A stretch of DNA of 64,000 nt from Shewanella colwelliana ATCC 39565 (GCF_000518705.1 NZ_JAEC01000004.1:342285-406284); one strand, 5' to 3'; positions 46,328 to 57,435 are shown, counted from the stretch's first letter. Translations and numbers: made by a program. Notes: generated by a model from the letters alone, not told the origin.

Positions 46328-47034
46328 TAACTTGCCTGATCATTGACGACGAACCTTTTGCCCGTGACGCACTGTGCGATCAGTTAGCTCAACACACCGA
46401 GTTAGCCGTTATCGGCCAATGCAGTAATGCTATTGAAGCGATGCAATTGATCACCAAGCTCAAACCTCAACTGATTTTTGTCGATATACAGATGCCAAAG
46501 ATCACTGGCTTAGAGATGGTTGCTATGCTCGATCCAGACACCATGCCAAGGGTGGTATTTGTCACAGCTTACGATGAATATGCCATTAAAGCATTTGAAA
46601 ACTATGCATTTGACTATCTGTTAAAACCCGTTGATGAAAAGCGATTACAGACCACGATTCATCGCGTAAAGAAAGATCTTGCGCCACGTTCCCTTGAATT
46701 GATTTTACCCAAGCAGCTAGAGCATGTCCCTTGCTATTGCGGCAATCGGTTGAAAGTGATCAATGTTGATGAGGTAGAGTTTGCATTCAGTGATCTTAGT
46801 GGTATTCATGTCACCACTTGTCTCGAGCAAGTGCATACCCATTTAACCTTAAAAGTCTTAGAAGAAAAAACGCATTTAGTGCGTTGCCATAAGCAATATC
46901 TGGTTGCCCCTAACGCCATTAGCGAAATATTAGTCCAGGAAAATGGCGCTGAAGTGCTTACCCATTCAGGTAAGCGAGTGCCAGTATCAAGACGTTTTCT
47001 TAAACCACTTAAGCAACTCTTTGGTTTTCACTAA
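46324..47034 (+). CDS. btsR: LytTR-type response regulator BtsR
   Basis: Partner of BtsS. 236 residues: a receiver domain (1-120) with the acidic pocket DDE at 8-10 and phospho-Asp in IFVDIQMP, then a LytTR DNA-binding domain (about 130-236) ending SRRFLKPLKQLF. Start ATG/GTG: the 4-bp overlap with btsS fixes the start at 46324. Two repeats matching the E. coli BtsR recognition motif lie just downstream, in front of the transporter gene. Confidence 0.94.
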   Translation: MITCLIIDDEPFARDALCDQLAQHTELAVIGQCSNAIEAMQLITKLKPQLIFVDIQMPKITGLEMVAMLDPDTMPRVVFVTAYDEYAIKAFENYAFDYLLKPVDEKRLQTTIHRVKKDLAPRSLELILPKQLEHVPCYCGNRLKVINVDEVEFAFSDLSGIHVTTCLEQVHTHLTLKVLEEKTHLVRCHKQYLVAPNAISEILVQENGAEVLTHSGKRVPVSRRFLKPLKQLFGFH

Positions 47035-47056
47035 ACACTGTTAACTACGCTATATA

Positions 47057-47085
47057 ACCGCTTAATCCCCATATTCGACCACTCA
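47057..47085 (+). promoter_or_regulatory. Two BtsR-type recognition repeats
   Basis: ACCGCTTA (47057-47064) and ACCACTCA (47078-47085) both fit ACC(G/A)CT(C/T)A, the motif I recall for E. coli BtsR (YehT), and are separated by the 13 bp found there. They lie 71-99 bp upstream of the transporter ATG. Confidence 0.8.
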
Positions 47086-47155
47086 GTTAATTGTCAGTTT
47101 TCATAAAATCCTGATTCGTTACACTCATGTTAACTTTTATTGGGGAGTAAAGATT

Positions 47156-48592
47156 ATGATGTGGTTTTTAATGTGTATTGGCCTACTGTTAGGTGGCTAC
47201 TTTATCTACGGCAAATTTGTCGAAAAAGTGTTTGGCATTAATGAAGCCCGCCAAACCCCTGCTTTTACTAAAACTGACGGCGTAGACTTTGTACCCATGT
47301 CTAAAGGCAAAGTCTACCTCATCCAACTACTCAACATCGCGGGTGTTGGTCCTATTTTTGGCCCAATTCTTGGTGCTCTTTATGGCCCTGCGGCCATGTT
47401 ATGGATCGTATTTGGTTGTATTTTTGCAGGCGCCGTCCACGACTACTTCTCTGGTATGCTCTCTGTACGTAACAACGGCCAATCAGTTCCTAACCTTGCC
47501 GGTAAATACTTAGGTAAGAGCGCGAAACATTTCATGAATGTTTTTGCCATTATTCTACTCCTACTCGTCGGTGTGGTATTTATCTCTGCGCCAGCAGGCT
47601 TATTAGGTAAGTTGACAGGCTGGGATGTCAGTATCTTCCTTGGTTTTATCTTCGCTTACTACCTCATCGCCACCATAGTGCCAGTCGATAAAATCATTGG
47701 CCGCCTGTATCCATTCTTTGGCGCCTTACTGCTGTTTATGTCTGTGGGGTTAACTATTGCACTTATCGTATCAAGCGAGCACACCTTACTACCTGGATTT
47801 AGCGCTGGCGATTTCTTAACTAACCTAAACCCGAATGATATGCCACTATGGCCTGCATTGTTTATCACCATCGCGTGTGGCGCCGTGTCGGGCTTCCATG
47901 CAACCCAATCTCCGTTGATGGCGCGTTGTGTAGAAAACGAATCAAATGGTCGCTTTGTCTTCTACGGTGCCATGATAGGTGAAGGTGTTATCGCGCTAAT
48001 CTGGTGTGCTATCGCACTTTCATTCTTCGGCGGTGTAGCAGGGCTTAATGAAGGCATGGCGGGTAACCCTGCTAACGTGGTTTATGAAGCTTCTACTGGT
48101 CTTCTAGGCGCTGTAGGTGGATTCATGGCAATCTTAGGTGTGATTGTTCTGCCTATCACTTCTGGGGACACAGCATTCCGTTCAGCGCGCCTAATTTTAG
48201 CCGAGTTCTTCAAAATGCCACAAACGGCGCTACCTAAGCGTTTGATGCTCGCTATTCCACTATTCATCATGGGAGCCATCTTAACTCAAGTTGATTTTGG
48301 TGTGATTTGGCGTTACTTCGGTGTTGCTAATCAAACAACCGCTGTAATGATGTTGTGGACAGCATCGGCCTACCTACTACGTCACAATAAATTCCACTGG
48401 ATCTGTACGATACCAGCGATGTTTATGACTACGGTTGTGATTAGCTTCCTACTTAGCTCAGAAAAACTAGGCGCAGGTTTACCAATGACACTCTCTACAG
48501 TCGCAGGCATTGTCGCCACATTAGTCATAACAGCTCTTGTCGTCGTGAAGACTAAAGGAAAAGGTGAAGACGTTTTGCCTGAAGAGGCTTAA
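47156..48592 (+). CDS. CstA-family transporter, short form (probable pyruvate importer)
   Basis: Polytopic membrane protein of the CstA/BtsT family, whose E. coli members import pyruvate and peptides. 478 residues with about thirteen hydrophobic segments; E. coli CstA and BtsT are about 700, so this is the short subfamily. Motifs include IAGVGPIFGPILGALYGP, GAVHDYFSGMLSVR and ITSGDTAFRSARLI. GGGGAG upstream supports the start; a second ATG one codon on is possible. Position after btsSR and BtsR-type repeats makes it the likely target of the system, as BtsT is in E. coli (inference). Confidence 0.88.
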   Translation: MMWFLMCIGLLLGGYFIYGKFVEKVFGINEARQTPAFTKTDGVDFVPMSKGKVYLIQLLNIAGVGPIFGPILGALYGPAAMLWIVFGCIFAGAVHDYFSGMLSVRNNGQSVPNLAGKYLGKSAKHFMNVFAIILLLLVGVVFISAPAGLLGKLTGWDVSIFLGFIFAYYLIATIVPVDKIIGRLYPFFGALLLFMSVGLTIALIVSSEHTLLPGFSAGDFLTNLNPNDMPLWPALFITIACGAVSGFHATQSPLMARCVENESNGRFVFYGAMIGEGVIALIWCAIALSFFGGVAGLNEGMAGNPANVVYEASTGLLGAVGGFMAILGVIVLPITSGDTAFRSARLILAEFFKMPQTALPKRLMLAIPLFIMGAILTQVDFGVIWRYFGVANQTTAVMMLWTASAYLLRHNKFHWICTIPAMFMTTVVISFLLSSEKLGAGLPMTLSTVAGIVATLVITALVVVKTKGKGEDVLPEEA

Positions 48593-48611
48593 TTCTCTTA
48601 ACCCATAGAAC

Positions 48612-48640
48612 AAAAAAGCCAGTCAAATGACTGGCTTTTG
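48612..48640 (+). terminator. Bidirectional terminator between the CstA-type gene and yaeQ
   Basis: AAAAGCCAGTCA (48614-48625), loop AA, TGACTGGCTTTT (48628-48639). It serves the two convergent genes. Confidence 0.85.
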
Positions 48641-48653
48641 CTTTAAATGCCGA

Positions 48654-49193
48654 TCACTCTTTTAATCGCTCTGGAATAATGTGCACACTGCCTAAATCAC
48701 TCGACAACCACACCTCACCTTCGCTGATGTTAAATTGTAGGATCATACTGCGGGTAACGAGTTCTCCCATCGCCTTAACTGCGTCTTCAGGAATGTTCCA
48801 CACTTTGAGATTGTTATAACGGGTAAACGCTTGTTGGTTTTGTTGCCACCAAATTGGCACACTGCGTCCGCCATAGGCGAACAGCTGCACTTGCTTTGAA
48901 CGTCCACAGGCTTTTCGCACCCATTTCTCGTCGCTCTGACCAAACTCAATCCATAATTCGATCTCATCACTTAGCGACTTCTGCCATAGCTCAGGCTCAT
49001 CCTCGACACACAATCCCTTACTAAATTGCAATGATTCACTAGCATTCATCGCAAAGGCCAATAGACGAACCATCATACGAGAATCGGTTTCAGAGGGATG
49101 TTGGGCGATTGTCAGCCCATGATCTTGATAATAGCCTCTATCCATATCGGCTATCTGCAGTTGCACTTTATAAACGGTTGCTTTAGGTGCCAT
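48654..49193 (-). CDS. yaeQ: YaeQ family protein
   Basis: 179 residues of the YaeQ fold, a variant of the PD-(D/E)XK nuclease fold. It starts MAPKATVYKVQLQIADMDRGYY; central motifs are HPSETDSRMMVRLLAFA and LWIEFGQSDEKWVRKA. E. coli YaeQ was reported as a multicopy suppressor of rfaH loss; the true function is unsettled. It is monocistronic. Confidence 0.92.
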   Translation of the reverse strand: MAPKATVYKVQLQIADMDRGYYQDHGLTIAQHPSETDSRMMVRLLAFAMNASESLQFSKGLCVEDEPELWQKSLSDEIELWIEFGQSDEKWVRKACGRSKQVQLFAYGGRSVPIWWQQNQQAFTRYNNLKVWNIPEDAVKAMGELVTRSMILQFNISEGEVWLSSDLGSVHIIPERLKE

Positions 49194-49280
49194 GTTTTCA
49201 ACTACCTGATAAATGTTGCGCCTAGTCTACCCTAATTTAGCCACAACAGGTTCACAGGTTTTAAGCAGAAACAAATTCAA

Positions 49281-50192
49281 CTACAAGGAACCTGCTTTGA
49301 TATGTTTAGCCATAGGGAAATGAGCGACAAGCTGCTTTACCTGTTCTGGTGATCCATAAATCAATAGGCGATCGCCCTGCTGATAGTGCTCGGTGATTTG
49401 ACTTAAAGGTAATCCTTCACTGCGAGAGGCATCGCGTCTAACAAGCTCTAACAAGGATGTTGGCAATGGCGTCTCACTACACAATAGATCCAAACGTTGT
49501 AACAGCGGCATCGCCGCAATAGGTAGCAGCTGCACAGGAGTCTCATTATCAATCAGTATGATTTCGCCCGTACTGCATAAGTTGTTAAAGCTATTGTCAT
49601 AATGAAACTGTGTCTCTGCGTCATAACGATCGCCATTGGCATTAAAAAACTGCTCCCAAAATAGCTTACGTTGACTAAAAATAGGTAATCGTTGCTGCAC
49701 ATCGACTCTACGCTCAGCAATAAAATCAAATAACTCACTGAGTGAAGGTGCAAGCCAGGTTTCTAGGCGTGAACGCAACTCTCTGGCAAACACTGGAGCA
49801 GCCCCTGCGGTGCTAATCGCAACCTGTAACCGGCCTCTGTCGACAATTGATGGCGTAATAAAGCGGCATAGACTTGGTGCATCAACCACATTGACCCATA
49901 TTCCGTGTGCTTTGGCATGAATCGCCATGGTGCGGTTAAGTTCATCGTCCGCTGTCGCCATATACAGTAGGTCAAGCTTATCCAGATCTTCAACCATCAC
50001 TTGACGCTCAATTAGCGTTATGCGACCGCGTTGGGCGTATTGGCGTACTTCATCGCATACTACTGGTGCAATAACCTTAATGTTTGCTTCAGTCCTTGCC
50101 AACAGATCGAGTTTTCTACTGGCAACCTCACCAGCCCCCACAATCAACACGTGTAACGATTGGGTGTCAACAAACAGCGGAAAATACTGCAT
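49281..50192 (-). CDS. Precorrin-2 dehydrogenase (siroheme synthase N-domain) with degenerate SUMT tail
   Basis: Makes sirohydrochlorin and possibly siroheme from precorrin-2. 303 residues. The first 200 match the CysG N-terminal domain: the NAD loop VLIVGAGEVASRK (15-27), catalytic Asp104 in WVNVVDAPSLCRF, and the dimerisation region after 145. From about 208 the protein resembles the start of the CysG methyltransferase domain (GEIILID, then LLELVRRDASR at 248-258), but the SAM-binding VGAGPGD is lost (LIDNETP) and it stops after about 85 residues. So the tail looks like the remains of a CysG-type fusion. A separate uroporphyrinogen methyltransferase is then needed. Confidence 0.9.
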   Translation of the reverse strand: MQYFPLFVDTQSLHVLIVGAGEVASRKLDLLARTEANIKVIAPVVCDEVRQYAQRGRITLIERQVMVEDLDKLDLLYMATADDELNRTMAIHAKAHGIWVNVVDAPSLCRFITPSIVDRGRLQVAISTAGAAPVFARELRSRLETWLAPSLSELFDFIAERRVDVQQRLPIFSQRKLFWEQFFNANGDRYDAETQFHYDNSFNNLCSTGEIILIDNETPVQLLPIAAMPLLQRLDLLCSETPLPTSLLELVRRDASRSEGLPLSQITEHYQQGDRLLIYGSPEQVKQLVAHFPMAKHIKAGSL

Positions 50193-50307
50193 GATATGGC
50201 TTCTCTTTAATTATTGCGGAAACTAGCAAAAGCGAATCGACCCATAACATACCAAATGTAGGCCAATCTTTAACGGTTTAACTCTGCGGAAATTCAACGA
50301 ATTTAAA

Positions 50308-50625
50308 CTAACTAAGCAGCTCACTGCGCTCTGCGCTGCACTGCCAACACAACTCAAAATTGCCTTCATTCATTTCATGACACTTCACACATTGCCATTT
50401 AGGGCTTTCGCTGTTGAGTGACTCAAGCTGTTTTCGTGCTAGCTCATATTGGGATTCGGCGACCCATAGCTCTACATCTTGCAAATCCACGGGTAATTCA
50501 CCAATCCCGCCTAATAAAGCTTCACCTCTAAGCTCGACACCTATACCGCAGGCTTCAAGCATCCCTTTCCAACTGTGTGCCTGTAATAGGTTGCCACCTG
50601 CGACCAATCTACTGCGCTCTTCCAT
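50308..50625 (-). CDS. DUF2007 protein with C-terminal zinc ribbon
   Basis: 105 residues. The DUF2007 part (about 8-70) has the typical AHSWKGMLEACGIGVELRGE and LPVDLQDVELWV. The end carries WQCVKCHEMNEGNFELCWQC, four Cys residues in the pattern of a RanBP2-type zinc finger. DUF2007 is related to PII-like folds and called a putative signal-transducing domain, but the function is unknown. The 265-bp gap towards secF holds the promoter and the secF terminator. Confidence 0.8.
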   Translation of the reverse strand: MEERSRLVAGGNLLQAHSWKGMLEACGIGVELRGEALLGGIGELPVDLQDVELWVAESQYELARKQLESLNSESPKWQCVKCHEMNEGNFELCWQCSAERSELLS

Positions 50626-50848
50626 GTTGTTATCCTCTACGACTATTGCTCTTCCGGCAAATTATTAAGGTTATACAATCAGTATCAATGCCAATTCTTC
50701 GAACCATAAAATTATAGCACTGCTACAACTTATCAAGCCGCTTAGGAAACGGTTTAAAATTCTGCAATGGCATAACTGCCAAACATCCTATCCCCAAAGC
50801 AGTCCGTATGTCGAGAAGGAATATGGCCAATCGTAGGATTTTAGCGCA

Positions 50849-50877
50849 TAAAAAAAGCCACTTTGAGTGGCTTTTTT
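50849..50877 (-). terminator. Intrinsic terminator after secF
   Basis: AAAAAAGCCACT, loop TTG, AGTGGCTTTTTT (50866-50877), T-rich on both strands; it closes the yajC-secD-secF transcript. Confidence 0.9.
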
Positions 50878-50890
50878 CTCACGCAAATGA

Positions 50891-51838
50891 TTAAGGCATT
50901 AACGCATCTTGATCCGCACCCTCTTTTTCAATCTCAACTGGCATCATGTGTTCACGATTAATACCCAGTTTAACTGCAAGGAAACTTGCTACATAGATTG
51001 ACGAGAACGTACCCACAAAAATCCCCATCAGCAAGGCTGTTGCGAAGCCATGGATCATGGTGCCACCTTTTAAGAATAGCGCCACAACCACCACAAGCGT
51101 GGTTCCTGTGGTGATAATTGTACGGCTCATGGTTTGCGTAATTGAGTTGTTAACAATCTCAACTGGTGTGCTTTTACGCATCTTGAGAAAATTCTCACGA
51201 ATACGGTCAAATACAACAATGGTATCGTTAAGCGAGTAACCTACAACCGTCAGAACACCAGCCAAAACAGTCAAATCAAACTCCAACTGAAATAGCGAGA
51301 ATACCCCAAGCGTAATAATCACGTCATGAGCCAATGCCGCGACAGCACCAAGTGCTAAGCGCCATTCAAAACGGAAAGATACGTAAATTAGGATACAGAT
51401 TAAGGCAACCAATACCGCTAAACCGCCCTGCTCAGCAAGTTCTTTACCGACTTGCGGTCCAACAAACTCAACGCGCTTTTGCGTCACATTTTGGTCGATA
51501 CCCGATGCGGCTTCCATCACATGAGCAACTTGAATGTCGCTCTTGACGTCTTCTTTTACTGGTAGGCGAACCAATACATCACGACTTGAACCGAAGTTCT
51601 GCACCACTGCACCATCTGTTTCTTCTGAGGTTAAGGTGTTACGTAACTTGTTTAAATCAACCGCGCTGGAAAACTCCATTTCAACGACTGTACCGCCGGT
51701 GAAATCTAATCCCCAGTTAATTCCTTTTGTCGCCAACGATCCTAAAGAACCAAGCACTAAAATAAGTGACAAGATACTGATCGGCACTGCATGACGTAAG
51801 AAGTTGATCGAGCCTTTAATTGATAAAATCTGGAACAT
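50891..51838 (-). CDS. secF: Protein translocase subunit SecF
   Basis: Proton-motive-force-driven partner of SecD in Sec export. 315 residues from the ATG at 51838 with GGGGAA upstream; a TTG two codons earlier is in frame. Six membrane helices. The family motif GLDFTGGTVVEMEF follows the first helix, and the later motif VGYSLNDTIVVFDRIRENF is present. It is 13 bp downstream of secD. Confidence 0.97.
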   Translation of the reverse strand: MFQILSIKGSINFLRHAVPISILSLILVLGSLGSLATKGINWGLDFTGGTVVEMEFSSAVDLNKLRNTLTSEETDGAVVQNFGSSRDVLVRLPVKEDVKSDIQVAHVMEAASGIDQNVTQKRVEFVGPQVGKELAEQGGLAVLVALICILIYVSFRFEWRLALGAVAALAHDVIITLGVFSLFQLEFDLTVLAGVLTVVGYSLNDTIVVFDRIRENFLKMRKSTPVEIVNNSITQTMSRTIITTGTTLVVVVALFLKGGTMIHGFATALLMGIFVGTFSSIYVASFLAVKLGINREHMMPVEIEKEGADQDALMP

Positions 51839-51851
51839 GGTCAACTTCCCC

Positions 51852-53702
51852 TTAAATAGACAGTTTCTTCACGCGCTTACCACCCCACATCGCATTCACG
51901 ATTGAGCGAGTACCGACGATGGCAGTAAACATTGACGTGGCAATACCTATCATCAGTGTTACCGCGAAGCCTTTAACGGCACCGGTACCCACAGCAAATA
52001 GAATTAACGCTGTCATAAAGGTGGTGATGTTAGCATCCGCAATCGTTGAGAATGCATTGCCATACCCTTCGTGTATCGCTTGTTGCACGCTTCGGCCTGC
52101 CCGCAACTCTTCACGAATACGCTCGTAAATTAGTACGTTACCGTCAACAGCCATACCCACAGTCAGTACCATACCGGCAATACCTGGTAGGGTAAGAACT
52201 GCGCCAGGGATCATCGACATCACACCAACTACCATCACAAGGTTGGCTGTTAATGCAAGGTTAGCTATCAGACCAAAACCACGGTAGTAGACCAACATGA
52301 AGATAAGCACGACTGCCATACCCCAGATCATCGCCTGCACACCGTTTTCAATGTTTTCAGCACCTAAACTTGGACCAATTGTGCGTTCTTCAACAATAGA
52401 AACAGGTGCAATCAAAGCACCAGCACGTAATAGCAAGGCAAGATTTTGCGCTTCAGAATGATCAAGTCCAGTAATGACGAAGTTACGCCCTAGACGAGCC
52501 TGAATGGTCGCCACTGAGATCACTTCCTCAATTTTGTCCATCTTGACACTACCGTCAGGATTCTTAGCACCGTTATCTTTATACTCAATGAACAAGGTCG
52601 CCATCGGCTTACCGATATTGTCTTTGGTCACATTTGAGAAGATAGAGCCCCCCTTAGCATCGAGATTAATCGATACCTGTGGACGACTATACTCATCGAA
52701 ACTTGGCTGTGCGCCTTGAATATGGTCACCGGTCAACATCACCGCTTTTTGTAAGGCAACTTGACCGCCTTGACGACGCTCATAAATTTGAGAACTGGCA
52801 GCAATACGACCACTCGCTATAGCGGCAGCGTCAGCTTTTTCATCAACCATATGGAATTCAATCGATGCCGTCGCGCCTAAAATATCTTTAGCACGTGCCG
52901 TGTCTTGAACACCTGGTAATTCGACGATGATACGTTCTGCGCCCTGGCGTTGTACCACAGGCTCAGCAACACCCAATTCGTTTACACGATTACGCAATGT
53001 AGTGATGTTTTGCTGTAGAGCCTCTTCCTTAATCTGCTTAAGGTAGACTTCACTCATGTTGGCAAGCAACAGGTAATTGTCACCTGAAGAGATATCGCTA
53101 AAGACCATATCGTTACTGCGTGTCTTTAGGAAGCGCTCAGCTTTGGCCAAGTTTTCTGCGTCGCGGAACTGAACCTCAATACCTTTTGCAGACTGGCGAA
53201 TACCCGAATAACGGATCTTCTCGCTGCGAAGGTCGGTTCTGAAATCAGCGATCTTAGCTTCGGTCATCTTACGAATTGCTTCGCTCATGTCCACTTCCAT
53301 AAGGAAATGCACACCACCACGTAGATCGAGACCCAATTTCATTGGGCTACCGCCCAAGGACTCTAACCACTGTGGCGTTGCCGGTGCTAAGTTCAATGCA
53401 ACGATAAACTTATCGCCAAGTGATTCAGCAATCGCTTCTTTCGCTAGCAATTGCTGGTCGGCATTGGCCACTCTCACTAACAGTTGACCATCCTCAAGTT
53501 CTGAGCGTTTTACCGCGATGCCTTTAGTCGACAATATTTCATTGACTTGCGTCTGAGTTGAAACATTGACTTCAGCACCACGAGTGGCCACAACTTGTAC
53601 AGCATGGTCTTCACCAAATAAATTTGGTATTGCGTAGAAGGCACCCACAGCGATGATGATCATCACCATTAGGTTCTTCCACATTGGGTATTTATTTAAC
53701 AC
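51852..53702 (-). CDS. secD: Protein translocase subunit SecD
   Basis: Periplasmic pulling component of the SecDF complex. 616 residues: TM1 near 10-28, a large periplasmic region with [17 protein letters not shown], and five C-terminal helices including [19 protein letters not shown] with the Asp important for proton use. It lies between yajC and secF, the usual order. Confidence 0.97.
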   Translation of the reverse strand: MLNKYPMWKNLMVMIIIAVGAFYAIPNLFGEDHAVQVVATRGAEVNVSTQTQVNEILSTKGIAVKRSELEDGQLLVRVANADQQLLAKEAIAESLGDKFIVALNLAPATPQWLESLGGSPMKLGLDLRGGVHFLMEVDMSEAIRKMTEAKIADFRTDLRSEKIRYSGIRQSAKGIEVQFRDAENLAKAERFLKTRSNDMVFSDISSGDNYLLLANMSEVYLKQIKEEALQQNITTLRNRVNELGVAEPVVQRQGAERIIVELPGVQDTARAKDILGATASIEFHMVDEKADAAAIASGRIAASSQIYERRQGGQVALQKAVMLTGDHIQGAQPSFDEYSRPQVSINLDAKGGSIFSNVTKDNIGKPMATLFIEYKDNGAKNPDGSVKMDKIEEVISVATIQARLGRNFVITGLDHSEAQNLALLLRAGALIAPVSIVEERTIGPSLGAENIENGVQAMIWGMAVVLIFMLVYYRGFGLIANLALTANLVMVVGVMSMIPGAVLTLPGIAGMVLTVGMAVDGNVLIYERIREELRAGRSVQQAIHEGYGNAFSTIADANITTFMTALILFAVGTGAVKGFAVTLMIGIATSMFTAIVGTRSIVNAMWGGKRVKKLSI

Positions 53703-53741
53703 ACCATCGCCCTCTTGGCTTAAAGTGACTTAATTTACAAC

Positions 53742-54074
53742 TTAAAGTGACTTAATAGACCCTTTAGGCAAAACAGCCGCAATGTAATCCTTCTTAATTG
53801 TGATTTCGCTCGTTTCATTGATGGTCAACAATACGTAATCATTTTCGTCGCTGATCTTAGCAATTTTGCCAAGAATACCGCCGCTAGTTAACACTTCATC
53901 ACCTTTGCTCAGCGAGCTCATTAGGTTCTTGTGCTCTTTAACACGCTTTGACTGAGGACGGAAAATCATGAAGTAAAAAATCAGGCCAAAGATGACCAAC
54001 ATGAATACCAATTCCATTGTTCCACCAGCGCCAGAAACAGGTGCATCGGCTGCATATGCGTTTGAAATGAACAT
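53742..54074 (-). CDS. yajC: Sec translocon accessory protein YajC
   Basis: Small inner-membrane partner of SecDF. 110 residues with one membrane helix (about 22-42) followed by FMIFRPQSKRVKEHKNLMSSL and the typical GDEVLTSGGILGKI. It lies 26 bp after tgt and 39 bp before secD. Confidence 0.96.
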   Translation of the reverse strand: MFISNAYAADAPVSGAGGTMELVFMLVIFGLIFYFMIFRPQSKRVKEHKNLMSSLSKGDEVLTSGGILGKIAKISDENDYVLLTINETSEITIKKDYIAAVLPKGSIKSL

Positions 54075-54100
54075 AGTTCTCTCTTCTTATTAGCTAAAAA

Positions 54101-55228
<1,128 letters not shown>

Positions 55229-55342
55229 TCACCTCGCCAGAGAAACAGTCTGACTATATTCCTCGCTGAAACATCTTCAACGACTATTAACAGATAGAGA
55301 TAAGGGCAAACCTGTCAGTATCAACCCTTAAACGTAAAAATA

Positions 55343-55376
55343 AAAATACCCACCTTTGAGAGTGGGTGGGTATTTT
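55343..55376 (-). terminator. Terminator-like hairpin between queA and tgt
   Basis: AAAATACCCACC (55343-55354), 10-nt loop, GGTGGGTATTTT (55365-55376), flanked by A/T-rich runs on both sides. It implies that tgt has its own promoter in 55226-55342. Confidence 0.75.
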
Positions 55377-55392
55377 AAAACAAAATGAAAGC

Positions 55393-56430
55393 TTAATTCG
55401 GTTTTTTAGTCACAAACATGGCATCGCCATAGCTAAAAAAGCGGTATTTTTCAGCAATCGCATGCTGGTAAGCTTCTTTTACCGCATCGAAACCAGCAAA
55501 TGCGCTGATAAGCATAATGAGTGTTGACTCCGGCAGATGAAAATTGGTCACCATCGCATCAACAATTTGGAACTCATAACCCGGATAAATAAAGATATCT
55601 GTATCACTGCTGTATGCTTGCAGTTCCCCCTCACTTGCCTTTGCGGCACTTTCAAGAGAACGTACGGATGTGGTACCAACAGCAATAACACGATTACCGG
55701 CAGCTTTGGTCACCTTTATCTGATCAACCACGGTTTGCGGCACTTCAGCCCACTCCGAATGCATCTTATGCTCTAAGATATTGTCAACACGTACTGGTTG
55801 AAAGGTGCCCGCCCCCACATGCAAGGTAACAAAAGCGGTATTCACGCCTTTCTCTTTCAATGCACTCAGCAGTGTGTCGTCGAAATGTAAACCTGCCGTG
55901 GGCGCAGCTACCGCACCAGGCTTTTGATTGTAAACCGTTTGATAGCGCTCTTTATCGGCATCATCATCAGGTCTATCTATATAGGGAGGCAATGGCATAT
56001 GACCCACTTCCTCTAAGACTTCTAAAATGCTTTTGTCACTGTTTAAACCCAGCTCAAATAGCGTGTCATGGCGCGCTAGCATGGTCATTTCATAACCACC
56101 ATCAAGGCAGACGATACTATTTGGCTTAGGGGATTTTGAGCTGCGAACATGAGCAAGGATACGTTTATCGTCAAGCATACGCTCAACAAGGATCTCAAGT
56201 TTACCGCCCGTTTGCTTTTGCCCAAATAGGCGCGCAGGGATCACCCGAGTATTGTTAAATACCATCAGGTCACCAGGGTTGACCATATCGAGAATATCTG
56301 TGAACTGTTTATCAGCAACCCTACCAGAGGGGCCATCTAACGTCAGCAGTCGTGATGCTGTACGTTCTGGCATTGGGTATCTTGCGATCAACTCATCAGG
56401 CAATTCGAAGGAAAAATCAGCTACACGCAT
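55393..56430 (-). CDS. queA: S-adenosylmethionine:tRNA ribosyltransferase-isomerase
   Basis: Builds epoxyqueuosine on preQ1-tRNA using the ribosyl part of SAM. 345 residues. It starts [19 protein letters not shown]; further motifs are [23 protein letters not shown] and [17 protein letters not shown]. It is the normal partner of tgt. Confidence 0.97.
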   Translation of the reverse strand: MRVADFSFELPDELIARYPMPERTASRLLTLDGPSGRVADKQFTDILDMVNPGDLMVFNNTRVIPARLFGQKQTGGKLEILVERMLDDKRILAHVRSSKSPKPNSIVCLDGGYEMTMLARHDTLFELGLNSDKSILEVLEEVGHMPLPPYIDRPDDDADKERYQTVYNQKPGAVAAPTAGLHFDDTLLSALKEKGVNTAFVTLHVGAGTFQPVRVDNILEHKMHSEWAEVPQTVVDQIKVTKAAGNRVIAVGTTSVRSLESAAKASEGELQAYSSDTDIFIYPGYEFQIVDAMVTNFHLPESTLIMLISAFAGFDAVKEAYQHAIAEKYRFFSYGDAMFVTKKPN

Positions 56431-56841
56431 AGTCTATCTCTACTTAGCATAAATCGGCCGCTAGTCTATTGGCTGACGTAGATAAGATCAAGATGATTAG
56501 GCTAGTTAGTGCTTTTATCCTCATCAGACAGCGGTTCGCTTTTCTGAAGGTCAAAATCTGCTTTACGATAACTGTGCTGCTCAAACGGAATATCTACCTG
56601 AACCCGCTTACGTTGAGTTTGCCGTTTCTTGCCTATGAATTTTGAAAACCAGTTCCACATCATCCATGATCCTTAAACCGATATTGTAATGAAAGAGAGT
56701 TATTGTCGTGCACATCCGTTAAGAACCCTTCCACTCTGAGCGACAATTAACTTACCGAGGTCATGAAATAAAGGTTTCTTAGCACTAGCGGTCATGATAA
56801 CGTGAAAACAGTGGTTTAACAAAGAAAATAAACTTTATCTA
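56431..56841. other. Gap between queA and acpH
   Basis: 411 bp. It contains the short minus-strand ORF at 56502-56663 and, beyond it, an acpH/short-ORF divergent promoter region (56664-56841) with no operator I can identify. Confidence 0.5.
56502..56663 (-). CDS. Small hypothetical protein (53 residues)
   Basis: ATG at 56661-56663 to TAG at 56502-56504, below usual ORF length cut-offs. Start region M-M-W-N-W-F-S-K-F-I, then a basic stretch GKKRQTQRKRVQVDIPFE and an acidic end (SEPLSDEDK). AAGGAT lies about 7 bp upstream of the start, a good ribosome-binding site. The aromatic, basic N-terminus could sit on the membrane surface. I do not recognise it. It could share transcription with queA downstream. 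Confidence 0.5.
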   Translation of the reverse strand: MMWNWFSKFIGKKRQTQRKRVQVDIPFEQHSYRKADFDLQKSEPLSDEDKSTN

Positions 56842-57435
56842 ATGAACTTTTTGGCCCATCTTCACCTCGCTGATAACAGTAACACTTCCCTTGCAGCTAA
56901 TCTGGCTGGCGATTTCGCCAAAGGTAATATCTCTGATCATCCTAAGAGGCTACAGCAAGGTATTTGGCTGCATCGACAGATTGATGCATTAACAGATAGT
57001 CACGAACTCACCAAAGAGCTGCGCCAAGCCTTTCCAGCCAATTTACAACGTGCGGCACCCATTTTAATCGATTTGGCTTTCGATCATATATTGGCGAAGT
57101 ATTGGGATGAATATCATAATCAAACCTTAGCCGATTTTGCCCAAACAGCCTATGACGCACTAGACAACACTGCAGAACTTCCAAAGCAGCTAATTGATAT
57201 TATTCCGAACATGCGTCAACAAAACTGGTTGCTTGCCTATGAGGGACGCAGCGGACTCAATCAAACCATTGAGTCGGTTGCTAAGCGAGTATCTAAACCA
57301 GAGATTTTTAACGGTGCAGTAAAGACAGTTGAGAAGATGGATATAGAGATTGAGATCGCATTTCGGACCTTCTACCCGCAATTGATGGCCTATAGCCGCA
57401 TCTGGACGCGACAAACTCCGGCTGAATATCTATAG
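56842..57435 (+). CDS. acpH: Acyl carrier protein phosphodiesterase
   Basis: Removes the phosphopantetheine arm from holo-ACP. 197 residues. It starts MNFLAHLHLADNSNTSLAAN, with the His/Asp metal residues of the HD-like fold in GIWLHRQIDALTD and DLAFDHILAKYWD. It matches E. coli AcpH in layout and length (193). It is followed 10 bp later by the thioredoxin-like gene, so probably cotranscribed. Confidence 0.93.
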   Translation: MNFLAHLHLADNSNTSLAANLAGDFAKGNISDHPKRLQQGIWLHRQIDALTDSHELTKELRQAFPANLQRAAPILIDLAFDHILAKYWDEYHNQTLADFAQTAYDALDNTAELPKQLIDIIPNMRQQNWLLAYEGRSGLNQTIESVAKRVSKPEIFNGAVKTVEKMDIEIEIAFRTFYPQLMAYSRIWTRQTPAEYL

